Source: an uncultured bacterium | Lineage (GTDB): Bacteria; Cyanobacteriota; Vampirovibrionia; Gastranaerophilales; Gastranaerophilaceae | Reading direction: 5' to 3' | Length of the DNA: 64,000 nucleotides | Assembly (NCBI GenBank): GCA_905216055.1 | Contig: CAJMSH010000004.1 | Coordinates: 62,001-126,000, forward strand | In this document: positions 1-8,222 of the stretch, one piece after another | Layout: the number at the start of each line of letters is the position of its first letter | How positions within the stretch are numbered: the first letter of the stretch is position 1 | The notes under the pieces: generated by a model | Told to the model about the DNA's origin: nothing | What the model saw: the letters and a program-made list of their open reading frames with translations, nothing else | The model's database searches: none | Translations under genes and position numbers: made by a program

Positions 1-2
1 TA

Positions 3-320
3 AAATTAGAAAACGGTAAAATGTATTACATTGTAAAATATGCTCTGCCTTTTGTTCGTCAGTCTAAAAAGGTTGTGTTGAGTGCTAATTTAAAAGTAGA
101 AGACGGTAAAATTATGCTTAATAACACCGCTTATGAAGGACATAACTCAATAACAGATATTGATACATTTTCTAAAATCTTAAATTATATCAATCCGCTT
201 GATTTTTCTGCTAAGATATTAGAAAATAAAGATGCGAATTTTAGTGTAAAAAATGTCAATATTAGTGATGGCAAGATCCTAATTGACGGAACAATTACTG
301 TTTTAAAAGATGAGGAATAG
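3..320 (+). CDS. DUF2993-like (LmeA-type) protein, C-terminal part
   Basis: The reading frame is open to the left edge of the window, so only the C-terminal 105 or so residues are seen and the true start lies outside. The ending, an NPLDFS segment followed by VKNVNISDGKILIDGT, resembles the C-terminus of DUF2993 proteins (LmeA-like, thought to bind phospholipid at the envelope), which are common in cyanobacteria. The match is by motif memory only. It is followed after 2 bases by the GerMN gene, so the two are probably cotranscribed. Confidence 0.5.
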   Translation, partial: KLENGKMYYIVKYALPFVRQSKKVVLSANLKVEDGKIMLNNTAYEGHNSITDIDTFSKILNYINPLDFSAKILENKDANFSVKNVNISDGKILIDGTITVLKDEE

Positions 321-322
321 TC

Positions 323-931
323 ATGCGTAAAAACGAAAAAGTATTTTTAGGTGTAACTGCTGTATTAATGGTTGTAGTATGTTGTTTTCTCGGATTGAGA
401 ATGTTTTATCATAACGAGGATGTGTCAGGCCCGCTGACTCCTATTGAAGAAGATGATATTCCGACAGATGAAGAAGTTGTAACTACAAAACCAAAACCTG
501 TTGAAAAAGTTTATGTGCATGTTTTCTTTATCGGTCAAAATTCTGGAAAAGAAGAAATATACAGAGCAGTAAATCGTGAGTATGATAAAAATGTTGACGG
601 CTCAAAAATTAAATTTGCAATACAATCTTTAATTGCAGGCCCTACTGCTTATGAAAAATCAAAGGGTGTATATTCAGAAATTCCTGCAGGAACTCATATT
701 ATATCGATTAACGAATCTTCTGATAAGGTTATTATTAATTTGAATTCAGCCTTTGAAAACGGCGGTGGAACTGATAGCCTTTATAAAAGATTGTATCAGC
801 TTATAAAAACAGCAAAATTAAATACAAATAAACCTGTTTATCTTTATATAGAAGGTAATAAAGCAGATGTAATTGGCGGTGAAGGAATTATGATAACTCA
901 ACCGCTTAATGATAATTCTTTGGACGGCTAA
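323..931 (+). CDS. GerMN-domain membrane-anchored protein
   Basis: The protein has 202 residues with one N-terminal membrane segment (about residues 9-27), an acidic, threonine-rich linker, and a C-terminal GerMN domain (about 65-195) with the typical IQSLIAGPT and IINLNSAF segments. GerMN domains occur in spore germination protein GerM and in envelope lipoproteins such as LpqB; their molecular role is unclear. No lipobox Cys is placed for lipidation, so it is probably an inner-membrane-anchored protein facing the periplasm. It sits between the DUF2993-like gene and a HicB-like gene with almost no spacing, suggesting one envelope-related operon. Confidence 0.7.
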   Translation: MRKNEKVFLGVTAVLMVVVCCFLGLRMFYHNEDVSGPLTPIEEDDIPTDEEVVTTKPKPVEKVYVHVFFIGQNSGKEEIYRAVNREYDKNVDGSKIKFAIQSLIAGPTAYEKSKGVYSEIPAGTHIISINESSDKVIINLNSAFENGGGTDSLYKRLYQLIKTAKLNTNKPVYLYIEGNKADVIGGEGIMITQPLNDNSLDG

Positions 932-937
932 TAAATA

Positions 938-1207
938 ATGACTGAAAAAAACTTGGATTACTATTTGAATTTGAATTGGACATTGATTGAAGGAGAGGAT
1001 TTGGATTTTGACGGAAATCCTTACCATTTCATTGAAATAAAAGAAATTCCAAGTTTTCTGTTTTGTGCCAAAACTCCTGAACGTGCCAGAGAAAGGTATA
1101 AACAGCAGTTAAAATGGACTCTTCAGGTTATGCTTGAACATGGTGAGCATATTGTTGAACCGGGTGAAGAAGATGATGAACCTGATTGGGAAAATTTGTG
1201 CCCTTAA
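938..1207 (+). CDS. HicB-like small acidic protein
   Basis: The protein has 89 residues. The pattern of a short beta-rich start, FHFIEI-like strands, a helix rich in R/K/E, and LEHGEHIVEPGEE resembles the HicB antitoxin fold (a degraded RNase H-like domain). No HicA toxin gene lies next to it, so a toxin-antitoxin role is not supported. It overlaps the end of the convergent GntR-type gene by 4 bases. The C-terminus is very acidic. The exact function is unknown. Confidence 0.5.
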   Translation: MTEKNLDYYLNLNWTLIEGEDLDFDGNPYHFIEIKEIPSFLFCAKTPERARERYKQQLKWTLQVMLEHGEHIVEPGEEDDEPDWENLCP

Positions 1208-2349
1208 TTTTTGTAAATTTCTGCATATTTAGGGTTAACAGCAAGCCATTTGAAGGTTTGTTCATCAGTTTCAGGAATATCAATTACAAATGTTCCGCCA
1301 TAGCGCCCGCGAGAAAATGCAAGATAGCCTTCTTTTGCTAAGTTATGAAATGCTTTCCTGATTGTATTTGGGCTTAAATCCAACTCTTTTGAAAGCTCTA
1401 TTATGGATGGAAGTTTTGACCCAATTTCATATTTTTCCGCAATCATTCTTTTTATGTGATTTTGAGTTTTTTCATAGTAATAAAATGCGGTATCAGGTGC
1501 AGGTGCAAATATTGATGTTTCTTTCTTTTCGTAAGTATTTGCTTCGTTCGGCATTTTGATAACTGTTGTTCCGTATCTGCCTCTGCGTGCCATAAGTATG
1601 CCTTCATCAATTAAAAATTTTAAAGCATCGTGAATTGTTTTAATACTTACTGATAATTTTTTAGAAAGGTCAGCGTGTGCAGGAATTTTATCACCTATTT
1701 TTAAATTTTTTGATATAAAGTCTTTTAAATCATTTTCTACTTTTTTTACAAGTGTTAAATTTTCATCAAAGTTTTCATCAACATTGAAATCTAAGGATTT
1801 GATTACCCATCCTGTTTCATTTGTCGTTTTGAATTTGTGCTCTATAATCCCAAGAGTCCCTAAATATTCGAGGGCAAGTCTTGTTGTATTTGATGAACAG
1901 CCGATGTATGAGGCAATGTTTCTTGATGATGGTAAATTTTGTCCTACCGTAAATTTTTTGTCTAGAATATATTTTTTTATTGCATTAATAGCAATTTCTC
2001 GTTTTGAAGTTAATTTTCTGATACAACAATCTTGGTTATCTCTATTGCGTACAATTGTTCCGATACATTGTTTTGATTCAACGTATCCAAGATCTTCAAT
2101 ATATCTTAAGGCATTTTGTATTGTTCCGATACTCACCCCTAAAAGGTATGCAAGCTCAGGTTTTGATGGCAAAAGATAATTTGGTTTTACACATTTGTCA
2201 TTTTCTATTAAATATATAAGCCATTTGCCGATAGCAATAGCCTTGGATTCATTAATATTTTTTAAATCAGGGAGAGAAACAGTTATGTCACTTACCTTAA
2301 TCTGCTGCAAATTAGATTTTTGCGGAAGGACATATTTTACATTATTCAT
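1204..2349 (-). CDS. Transcription regulator with four tandem GntR-type winged helices
   Basis: The protein has 381 residues and consists almost entirely of four consecutive GntR-like winged helix-turn-helix domains, at about 34-102, 115-184, 199-266 and 291-358. Each shows the family pattern: a LPS or IPA turn, an SxxTI/SxxTT recognition helix, an EGxL wing entry and a final G(T/G)xV strand. No effector-binding domain (FadR, HutC or aminotransferase type) follows. The start is placed at the second Met because GAGGT lies 8 bases upstream of it. An earlier in-frame Met lies over that ribosome site. The target is unknown; four DNA-binding units suggest a long or repeated operator. Confidence 0.75.
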   Translation of the reverse strand: MNNVKYVLPQKSNLQQIKVSDITVSLPDLKNINESKAIAIGKWLIYLIENDKCVKPNYLLPSKPELAYLLGVSIGTIQNALRYIEDLGYVESKQCIGTIVRNRDNQDCCIRKLTSKREIAINAIKKYILDKKFTVGQNLPSSRNIASYIGCSSNTTRLALEYLGTLGIIEHKFKTTNETGWVIKSLDFNVDENFDENLTLVKKVENDLKDFISKNLKIGDKIPAHADLSKKLSVSIKTIHDALKFLIDEGILMARRGRYGTTVIKMPNEANTYEKKETSIFAPAPDTAFYYYEKTQNHIKRMIAEKYEIGSKLPSIIELSKELDLSPNTIRKAFHNLAKEGYLAFSRGRYGGTFVIDIPETDEQTFKWLAVNPKYAEIYKN

Positions 2350-2463
2350 ACACACATACCTCATTGCTAATAATACACTATTTGTAAAAAAACATCAAAT
2401 ATTTTTTTGCTAGTTTATGAAGACAAATTTACAATACAAGTTGTAAAAATAATTATAAATACA

Positions 2464-2488
2464 AAAAAGACCGCAATTGCGGCCTTTT
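2464..2488 (-). terminator. Rho-independent terminator
   Basis: The perfect palindrome CCGCAATTGCGG is flanked by A-rich sequence on the left and T-rich sequence on the right, so it can act in both directions. It lies directly after the stop codon of the ribbon-helix-helix gene on the minus strand. Confidence 0.75.
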
Positions 2489-2677
2489 TCATTCAAGTAA
2501 TGATTCCAAAAGTTCTGCGTTTTGAGCAGATGTTGTCGACTGTCGAATTTTTTGTTTGTAAATGTAAGTTCTTAAAGCTTCTCGGATAAGTTCGCTTCTA
2601 GATCTGTTTTCTCCGTCTGCAACCTGATCAATTCTGTCTAAAAACTCTTTGGGCATAGAAATTAATACTCGTGCCAT
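2489..2677 (-). CDS. Ribbon-helix-helix (CopG/MetJ-type) DNA-binding protein
   Basis: The protein has 62 residues. The N-terminus (ARVLISMPKEFLDRID) is the antiparallel beta strand plus first helix of a ribbon-helix-helix repressor, followed by the RSRSELIREALRTYI second helix. A strong AGGAGA ribosome site lies just upstream. Such proteins are often antitoxins, but no toxin gene adjoins it; it is a single gene followed by its own terminator. It could be a small global or autoregulatory repressor. Confidence 0.8.
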   Translation of the reverse strand: MARVLISMPKEFLDRIDQVADGENRSRSELIREALRTYIYKQKIRQSTTSAQNAELLESLLE

Positions 2678-2867
2678 ATATTCTCCTTTTCTTTAAGTGT
2701 AATATCTGCTCTATATTTAAATAAAAACAATTTGATTTAAAAAAGTGCTATTTTTTATCTAAAAAATATATACTAATTTTAAAAACTATGATTATATAAG
2801 GGTTTTGAGTATTTATTTTGATTTAATAAAACTTAACAAAGAATAAGTAAATATCCGTGCCAATCTC

Positions 2868-2896
2868 TTTACAATATAGTTTATTTAGTTTAATAT
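2868..2896 (+). promoter_or_regulatory. Sigma-70 promoter of pyrH operon
   Basis: TTTACA and TAATAT are separated by 17 bases. The inferred transcript would begin around position 2903, leaving a short leader with GATGAGGT before the start codon at 2918. This argues against the upstream ATG at 2906. Confidence 0.55.
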
Positions 2897-2917
2897 AAGT
2901 GAAAGATGAGGTATCCG

Positions 2918-3634
2918 ATGGACATGAAATATAAACGTATATTATTAAAAATAAGCGGGGAGGCATTACTCGGAGATCAACAATTCGGGATTGATCAAAA
3001 ACCTGTAAAAAAAATTGCAACAGAAATTCAAAAAGCTCGTGAGCTTGGTGCTGAAATTGCAGTTGTTGTAGGTGGCGGAAATATCTTTCGCGGAATGAGA
3101 AACAGCGCAAAATTAGGAATGGATCAGGCATCAGGTGATTATGTCGGTATGCTTGCGACTGTTATGAATGCTATTGCTTTGCAGAGTGCTTTAAATCAAA
3201 TGAAAATTCCTTGCAGAGTTCAAAGTGCTCTTGCTATAAATCAAATAGCCGAACCTTATATAAGACACCGTGCTATAAGACACCTTGAGAAAGGTCGTGT
3301 TGTTATTTTTGCTGCAGGAACAGGAAATCCGTTCTTTACAACTGATACTGCTGCTGCTTTAAGAGCTTCTGAAATTAATGCAGAGGCTATGCTTATGGCT
3401 AAAAATGGAGTTGACGGAGTTTATACTGACGATCCGAAAACTAATCCTAATGCTAAAAAATTAGACAAAATAACTTATGATGATATTATTGTAAATGGTT
3501 TGAAGGTTATGGACACTTCTGCTTGTGCTTTGTGTAAGCAAAATAATATTCCGATTGTAGTATTCGATTTTGATGCTGAAAACGGACTTGTTGATATTCT
3601 TGAAGGAAAAGAAATCGGCACATATATAAGCTAA
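2918..3634 (+). CDS. pyrH: UMP kinase
   Basis: The protein has 238 residues and is the amino-acid-kinase-fold UMP kinase that phosphorylates UMP to UDP in the cytoplasm for pyrimidine synthesis. The N-terminal YKRILLKISGEALLG, the VVVGGGNIFRG glycine-rich loop and the GTGNPFFTTDTAAALRA segment are hallmark sequences. The start was chosen for its GAGGT ribosome site 5 bases upstream and because the inferred transcript begins only a few bases before the more upstream ATG. It is the first gene of the pyrH-frr-cdsA-rnc-rpe operon. Confidence 0.95.
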   Translation: MDMKYKRILLKISGEALLGDQQFGIDQKPVKKIATEIQKARELGAEIAVVVGGGNIFRGMRNSAKLGMDQASGDYVGMLATVMNAIALQSALNQMKIPCRVQSALAINQIAEPYIRHRAIRHLEKGRVVIFAAGTGNPFFTTDTAAALRASEINAEAMLMAKNGVDGVYTDDPKTNPNAKKLDKITYDDIIVNGLKVMDTSACALCKQNNIPIVVFDFDAENGLVDILEGKEIGTYIS

Positions 3635-3697
3635 TTTGAGAGTATAACTTAATTAAAATAAAGGTTTAAATATAATTATATAAGAAAGGATGTAAAT

Positions 3698-4264
3698 ATG
3701 ACGGAAGCGTTAGATGAACTGTTTTTATTCGGAGAAGAAAAAATGGAGAAGACAATCCACCAGCTACATAAGGAGTTTGGTTCTGTTCGTACTGGCAGAG
3801 CAAATCCTTTGATTTTGGATAAGGTTGTTGTTGATTATTACGGTGCACCTACGCCTTTGCGCCAAATGTCTCAAGTTTCTGTTCAAGACGGAACTACTCT
3901 TGTTATTACTCCGTATGATAAATCAATTATTAAAGAAATTGAAAAAGGTATTATCAAGGCAGAAATCGGTATTACTCCAAACAGTGACGGTATTTGTATA
4001 AGACTTCCTTTCCCTCCGTTAACTGAAGAAAGAAGACGTGATATCGTTAAAGACGTTAAAAAAATAGGTGAAGATGCGAAAGTTGCAATAAGAAATATTC
4101 GCCGTGATATGACTGACGATTTGAAGAAAATCGAAAAAAGTGAAAATCTTCCTGAAGATGCTGTAAAAGATAATCAGGATAAAATTCAAAAATTAACAGA
4201 TAAATATACTGGTATTATTGATAAAACAGTTTCAGATAAAGAAAAAGAGGTTATGACAGTATAA
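3698..4264 (+). CDS. frr: Ribosome recycling factor
   Basis: The protein has 188 residues, the normal length. It releases ribosomes from mRNA after termination together with EF-G. The VRTGRANPLILD segment near residue 31, the APTPLRQMSQVSV hinge-domain strand and the RRDMTDDLKK helix are diagnostic. The gene follows pyrH by about 60 bases with an AAAGGA ribosome site, and its TAA overlaps the ATG of cdsA by one base, so translation is probably coupled. Confidence 0.95.
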   Translation: MTEALDELFLFGEEKMEKTIHQLHKEFGSVRTGRANPLILDKVVVDYYGAPTPLRQMSQVSVQDGTTLVITPYDKSIIKEIEKGIIKAEIGITPNSDGICIRLPFPPLTEERRRDIVKDVKKIGEDAKVAIRNIRRDMTDDLKKIEKSENLPEDAVKDNQDKIQKLTDKYTGIIDKTVSDKEKEVMTV

Positions 4265-5139
4265 TGGATGCAGCAAAAGGGTTGAATAAAAATGCAACAA
4301 GAATGTTGACCGGCTTTATAATGGGAACAATTGCAATGGGATGTATAATTCTCGGCGGTATAGCATTGTTCCTGCTATTGGCGGTTGTAATATATTTCGC
4401 ATCAAAAGAATATGTTAAAATTTTAGAGCATAAGGGGTTTTACCCAAGCCTTAAAATTATTCTGTTTTCAGAAGCTATATTAGCTGTTATAACATATTTT
4501 GACAGATTTGATTATGTTGCTTTTGCTTTAACCCTTTGCACCTTTATCGCATTTTTATGGGTATTGTTCAGAGGACGTCAACCTTATACCGCAAATGTCG
4601 CAACAACTATTTTAGGATTTGTTTATTGCGGATATTTCCCGCTACATTTGCAACTTTTGCGTGATATGAATTCAAGTGTTTACCATGACGGACTTGGATT
4701 TGTTGTTATGATGTTTACGGCTATATTGTTGACTGATGTCGGTTGCTATTATGCTGGAACAAGATTTGGAAAACATAAACTTGCTCCTGTTGTTAGTCCG
4801 AATAAAACAATTGAAGGTTCTATCGGTGGGGCAATAAGTGCTGTTATTGGTGCAGTGATTGTTGGTGTTTTTATTAATTATTGCTTTGTAGAAGTTCATT
4901 GGTATGTATCTGCTCTTCTCGGCTTGATTTGTACTATATTTGCTCAAATCGGTGATTTGTGTGAATCTTTATTAAAACGTGATGCAGGAGTTAAAGATTC
5001 CGGTAATTCATTGCCGGGGCATGGCGGATTTTTAGACAGATCTGACAGCTTTATATTTACAATTCCTGTTATGTATTATGTTTGCAAATACTTTGTATTC
5101 TCTCATGACATTATAAATTCCATAAAGGGTTTGTTTTAG
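4264..5139 (+). CDS. cdsA: Phosphatidate cytidylyltransferase
   Basis: The protein has 291 residues with about eight hydrophobic membrane segments. It makes CDP-diacylglycerol from phosphatidate and CTP at the inner membrane, the branch point of phospholipid synthesis. The C-terminal signature (SLLKRDAGVKDSG...LPGHGGFLDRSDS, residues about 237-265) carries the conserved Lys, Asp and Arg residues of the family. Its start overlaps the frr stop by one base and its stop directly abuts the rnc start. Confidence 0.93.
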   Translation: MDAAKGLNKNATRMLTGFIMGTIAMGCIILGGIALFLLLAVVIYFASKEYVKILEHKGFYPSLKIILFSEAILAVITYFDRFDYVAFALTLCTFIAFLWVLFRGRQPYTANVATTILGFVYCGYFPLHLQLLRDMNSSVYHDGLGFVVMMFTAILLTDVGCYYAGTRFGKHKLAPVVSPNKTIEGSIGGAISAVIGAVIVGVFINYCFVEVHWYVSALLGLICTIFAQIGDLCESLLKRDAGVKDSGNSLPGHGGFLDRSDSFIFTIPVMYYVCKYFVFSHDIINSIKGLF

Positions 5140-5832
5140 ATGAAAGAGTTGGAAGATATTTTTAATATAAAAATTGATAATTTTGAGTATTTCAGACGTG
5201 CTTTAACTCATCCTTCTTATACAAAAGAGAATAATTTATCATATTTGGAAAATTATGAGAGATTAGAATTTTTGGGAGATGCCGTTTTAAAGTTGGCTGC
5301 TTCTGATATTTTGTACAAAAAGTTTCCTGATTATCAGGAAGGTGACTTGTCAAAGATAAGATCAATTGTTGTTTCTGATAATACTTTGTTTAAGATTGCA
5401 AGCAGTATAGGGTTGTGTGATTTAATAATTGTAGCCCACCATGAGGCAAAACAGGGGCTTGCTCACATTGAATCTGTTTGTGCTTGTTCGTTTGAGGCAG
5501 TTTTGGGTGCTTATTATCTTGATGGGAAGTTTAAGAAATTAATTTCTTTTTTAACTGAGGTTTTAATGCCTTATATTATAGATGTTGATAAAAATTTTGA
5601 AAAATTTAATGCAAAAGCTTTGCTTCAGGAATACACTCAGTCTTTAACAAAAGAGACACCTGTTTATACGTTAGTGTCTGAAACGGGACCTGATCATAAC
5701 AAGACTTTCACTATTGAGGTTTCTTATTCAGGAAAGAAAATTTCTGAAGGTTCCGGAAAAACAAAGAAAGAAGCTGAACAAAATGCAGCTTATCAGGCTT
5801 GTAAAATATTAGGAGTTGTCAACAATGGGTAA
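5140..5832 (+). CDS. rnc: Ribonuclease III
   Basis: The protein has 230 residues: an endonuclease domain (about 1-150) and a C-terminal double-stranded RNA-binding domain (about 158-226). The signature ERLEFLGDAVL at 40-50 keeps two of the acidic metal ligands and the catalytic Asp47. In the second acidic motif the segment reads ACSFEAVLGA, where most family members have AD..EA: the Glu is kept but the Asp equivalent to E. coli Asp114 is Cys. The enzyme processes rRNA and structured mRNA. The gene starts right after cdsA and overlaps rpe by 8 bases. Confidence 0.93.
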   Translation: MKELEDIFNIKIDNFEYFRRALTHPSYTKENNLSYLENYERLEFLGDAVLKLAASDILYKKFPDYQEGDLSKIRSIVVSDNTLFKIASSIGLCDLIIVAHHEAKQGLAHIESVCACSFEAVLGAYYLDGKFKKLISFLTEVLMPYIIDVDKNFEKFNAKALLQEYTQSLTKETPVYTLVSETGPDHNKTFTIEVSYSGKKISEGSGKTKKEAEQNAAYQACKILGVVNNG

Positions 5833-6463
5833 GGTATTTATATCTCCATCAATATTATCTGCGGATTTTGCAAATTTAGAGCGTGATATAAAACGTGTGG
5901 AAAACGCTGGGGCTGATTGGTTGCATATTGATGTTATGGACGGGCATTTTGTCCCGAATATTACGATTGGAGTCCCTGTTGTAGCTTCAATAGACAAAGT
6001 TACAGACATGCCTTTGGATGTTCATTTAATGATTGAAAATCCGCAAAAATATGTTGAAGCGTTTGCAAAGGCAGGTGCTGATATTTTGACTTTTCATATA
6101 GAATGTGGCGCGGATGTGAAATCTACAATAGATTTAATAAAATCATTTAATGTAAAGGTTGGTTTATCAATAAAGCCAAATACCCCAGCTGATGTTTTAA
6201 TTCCTTATATAAATGATTTGGATTTAGTTCTTGTAATGACAGTAGAGCCTGGTTTTGGCGGGCAAAAATTTATGCCTTTGTGTGCGGAAAAAATCCCGTT
6301 TATAAAAAAATTTGCGCATAAAGATATGATAATTCAGGTTGATGGTGGAATAAATGCTGAAACAGCAAGAATTTGCACTTCTTACGGTGCAAATTCTTTA
6401 GTAGCCGGAAATTATATTTATAAATCTGCAGATATTGAATCAGCTATAAATTCTTTACTCTAA
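5825..6463 (+). CDS. rpe: Ribulose-phosphate 3-epimerase
   Basis: The protein has 212 residues and a TIM-barrel fold, interconverting ribulose 5-phosphate and xylulose 5-phosphate in the pentose phosphate pathway. Diagnostic segments are SPSILSADFANL, WLHIDVMDGHFVPN (metal-binding His and Asp), MTVEPGFGGQKF and VDGGIN. The start is the ATG 9 bases after AGGAG, inside the end of rnc. It is the last gene of the operon, and its stop overlaps the end of the convergent unknown gene. Confidence 0.94.
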   Translation: MGKVFISPSILSADFANLERDIKRVENAGADWLHIDVMDGHFVPNITIGVPVVASIDKVTDMPLDVHLMIENPQKYVEAFAKAGADILTFHIECGADVKSTIDLIKSFNVKVGLSIKPNTPADVLIPYINDLDLVLVMTVEPGFGGQKFMPLCAEKIPFIKKFAHKDMIIQVDGGINAETARICTSYGANSLVAGNYIYKSADIESAINSLL

Positions 6464-6985
6464 TCCTAATTTACGTTTACGTTTTCTGATTTCTTCAGGA
6501 TCTGTTGTAAGTGCAGGATCAGCTAAAGTTGTTGCTTCATCTTGAGCGGCTTCTTCCTCTGTTTGTTGTGTTGTTGGAGGCGGTTCAATTGCAGCTTGTC
6601 CTGGAGTTGCATTCATAAATATATTTTGATCTTGTTCAGGAGGTATTGCTGCATCTTGTGCTCTTGCAGGGTCTTGTACGGCTCCGGGTTCTACTGTTTC
6701 TTCCGGTGCAACTGCATTTTCTGCCTGTGGTTCTGCAAGTCCTGCTTCTTCAGGTGTAATTCCAAGTTTGTCTAATGCATCAATTCCGACATCTCCATCT
6801 ACTTGTTCATAAGTTACGTTGTCAGGGATTTTTGCAAAAGCAGCCATCTGTTCTGCCCAGGCAACCAATTCGCTAGGAACCTCAGTGCCTTTGCCTTCTT
6901 CTTTTAAGATTTCTTCAGCTGTTAATTTCTTTAACTTATTAATATCTATCCCGGTATTAACACCTGTTACGCTCATATCTGCCAT
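6455..6985 (-). CDS. Acidic Ala/Pro/Glu-rich protein of unknown function
   Basis: The protein has 176 residues when started at the Met that follows AAGGAGA by 7 bases; a longer frame with 14 more residues lacks a ribosome site. No signal peptide or membrane segment is visible. Residues about 70-160 are low-complexity, rich in Ala, Pro, Glu and Gln and probably disordered, and the last ten residues are basic (RKRKRKLG). I do not recognise the family. It is monocistronic and convergent with rpe. Confidence 0.6.
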   Translation of the reverse strand: MADMSVTGVNTGIDINKLKKLTAEEILKEEGKGTEVPSELVAWAEQMAAFAKIPDNVTYEQVDGDVGIDALDKLGITPEEAGLAEPQAENAVAPEETVEPGAVQDPARAQDAAIPPEQDQNIFMNATPGQAAIEPPPTTQQTEEEAAQDEATTLADPALTTDPEEIRKRKRKLGLE

Positions 6986-7166
6986 TAAGTTTTCTCCTTT
7001 CTTATATACGTATTTGTATAACGGCATTAGGATTAAAAAACTTTGGTGTTTATTAAGTTTTGTAACAAAAATTATATAAATTGAATATAAAAAGTCAATA
7101 TTTTTTTAGAAAATTTTTTTATATAAGTACGAGAGCGAAATAAAGAAAAAGAGAGGTTTTAAAGCT

Positions 7167-7343
7167 ATGTCAAATATGCTTTTATTTGCTAATACAGTAA
7201 CTGATACATATAAAGAAACATCTGAAGCAGTTAATTCAATTGATTTGAATAAAAAATATATTGTAAAGAAAACTCTTGTAGAGATGATGCGTCAATCATT
7301 TTTCCACGGAGCAAGCAGGTTTGGCACTAATTTTATTGCTTAG
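7167..7343 (+). CDS. Small unknown protein, possibly frameshifted
   Basis: The frame encodes 58 residues beginning MSNMLLFANTVTDTYKETSE, with a GAGAGG ribosome site 10 bases upstream. The frame ends at TAG, but the +1 frame from about 7309 continues to a TAA at 7396-7398 and encodes a convincing hydrophobic, then basic tail (GLALILLLSLPTVNKVVGKS). A single-base indel near 7300-7312 could have cut a roughly 76-residue membrane protein. The product is unrecognised. Confidence 0.5.
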   Translation: MSNMLLFANTVTDTYKETSEAVNSIDLNKKYIVKKTLVEMMRQSFFHGASRFGTNFIA

Positions 7344-7420
7344 TTTGCCAACTGTAAATAAAGTTGTTGGAAAATCAATAGGAAGAAATAGGAAATAAAT
7401 TTTTAGGATAGGATGGAATA

Positions 7421-7458
7421 AAAAAGACCGGCTTTTTTTAATTTGCCGGTCTTTTCTT
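7421..7458. terminator. Bidirectional terminator
   Basis: The stem AAAGACCGGC/GCCGGTCTTT encloses a T-rich loop and is flanked by A-rich and T-rich runs. It lies between the small plus-strand gene and the convergent 66-residue minus-strand gene and can serve both. Confidence 0.85.
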
Positions 7459-7460
7459 TT

Positions 7461-7661
7461 TTAGAAATTATCTTTTATTGTTTGCTTTGTTTGGTCTTTG
7501 TTTTGTTTGTCAGCGTCGAAGAAAACCTTTATTGTTTTTTCGTTTTTAATAGCATTCATTGTACTATCTTGGGCTTCATTTTTCATTCCGCTTACATCAA
7601 GATTAAGATAAGCCCAAACGCCTGCTGCAATTAATAAAATTACAATAATCCATTTTAACAT
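7461..7661 (-). CDS. Small single-pass membrane protein
   Basis: The protein has 66 residues with one N-terminal membrane segment (KWIIVILLIAAGVWAYL) followed by a charged, Lys/Asp/Gln-rich periplasmic or cytoplasmic tail. A GAGGGG ribosome site precedes the start. I do not recognise a family. It is monocistronic, ending at a shared terminator. Confidence 0.6.
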   Translation of the reverse strand: MLKWIIVILLIAAGVWAYLNLDVSGMKNEAQDSTMNAIKNEKTIKVFFDADKQNKDQTKQTIKDNF

Positions 7662-7759
7662 ATTTACCCCTCATTTCTTTATTGTTTCAAAACTATTTTA
7701 TAATTATATTATGAATAATACATCAAATTATTAGTGTATTTTTATAATGGAGATTTTAT

Positions 7760-8215
7760 ATGTATTCAAAAGTTAATTTTGTAAACAGTTTGATATTTCA
7801 GTTAGAGACATCTGTTAGAATTTTTTATGGTTACGCCAAAAAGTCATTTTCAGAAAATATGAAAAATAAAATAACGTTAGATGAATTTATTATATTAGAT
7901 ACGCTTGTATTTTACCCACATTTAAATAAAGGAACTCTTGCAAAAGTATTATTAAGAGATGAGGATTATGTAGAAAAATTTTTAGAAAAACTAAAAAAGA
8001 AAAAATTTATAAATGAGGTTAAAGGTTCTACTCGCGATATTCAAGTAAGATATTATGAGTTGACAAGAAACGGTGAAAAAGTTTATGAAGATTCAATTTA
8101 CGCAAGTACAGAATCTTTGAGAATTTTATTAAAATTTATATCAGAAAGCGAACTTTTAGCATTTACTAAAACGTTGCTAAAAATTAAAAATATAACTTTA
8201 TCATTGCAATCATAA
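7760..8215 (+). CDS. MarR-like winged-helix regulator
   Basis: The protein has 151 residues. A long N-terminal helix, a central winged helix (TLDEFIILDTLVFYP, then NKGTLAKVLLRDEDYVEKFLEKLKKKKFI), a wing with YYELTRNGEKVY and a C-terminal dimerisation helix fit the MarR/PadR type. It is convergent with the MsbA-like gene, their stops 8 bases apart, so it may or may not regulate it. The ligand is unknown. GGAGA lies upstream of the ATG. Confidence 0.7.
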   Translation: MYSKVNFVNSLIFQLETSVRIFYGYAKKSFSENMKNKITLDEFIILDTLVFYPHLNKGTLAKVLLRDEDYVEKFLEKLKKKKFINEVKGSTRDIQVRYYELTRNGEKVYEDSIYASTESLRILLKFISESELLAFTKTLLKIKNITLSLQS

Positions 8216-8222
8216 CAAGTTT

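Noticed and set aside
938..1207. HicB-like protein as part of a HicAB toxin-antitoxin pair
   Set aside because: No HicA-like gene lies next to it, and its neighbours are a GerMN gene and a convergent regulator.
2489..2677. Ribbon-helix-helix protein as antitoxin
   Set aside because: There is no toxin gene on either side; the gene is monocistronic with its own terminator.
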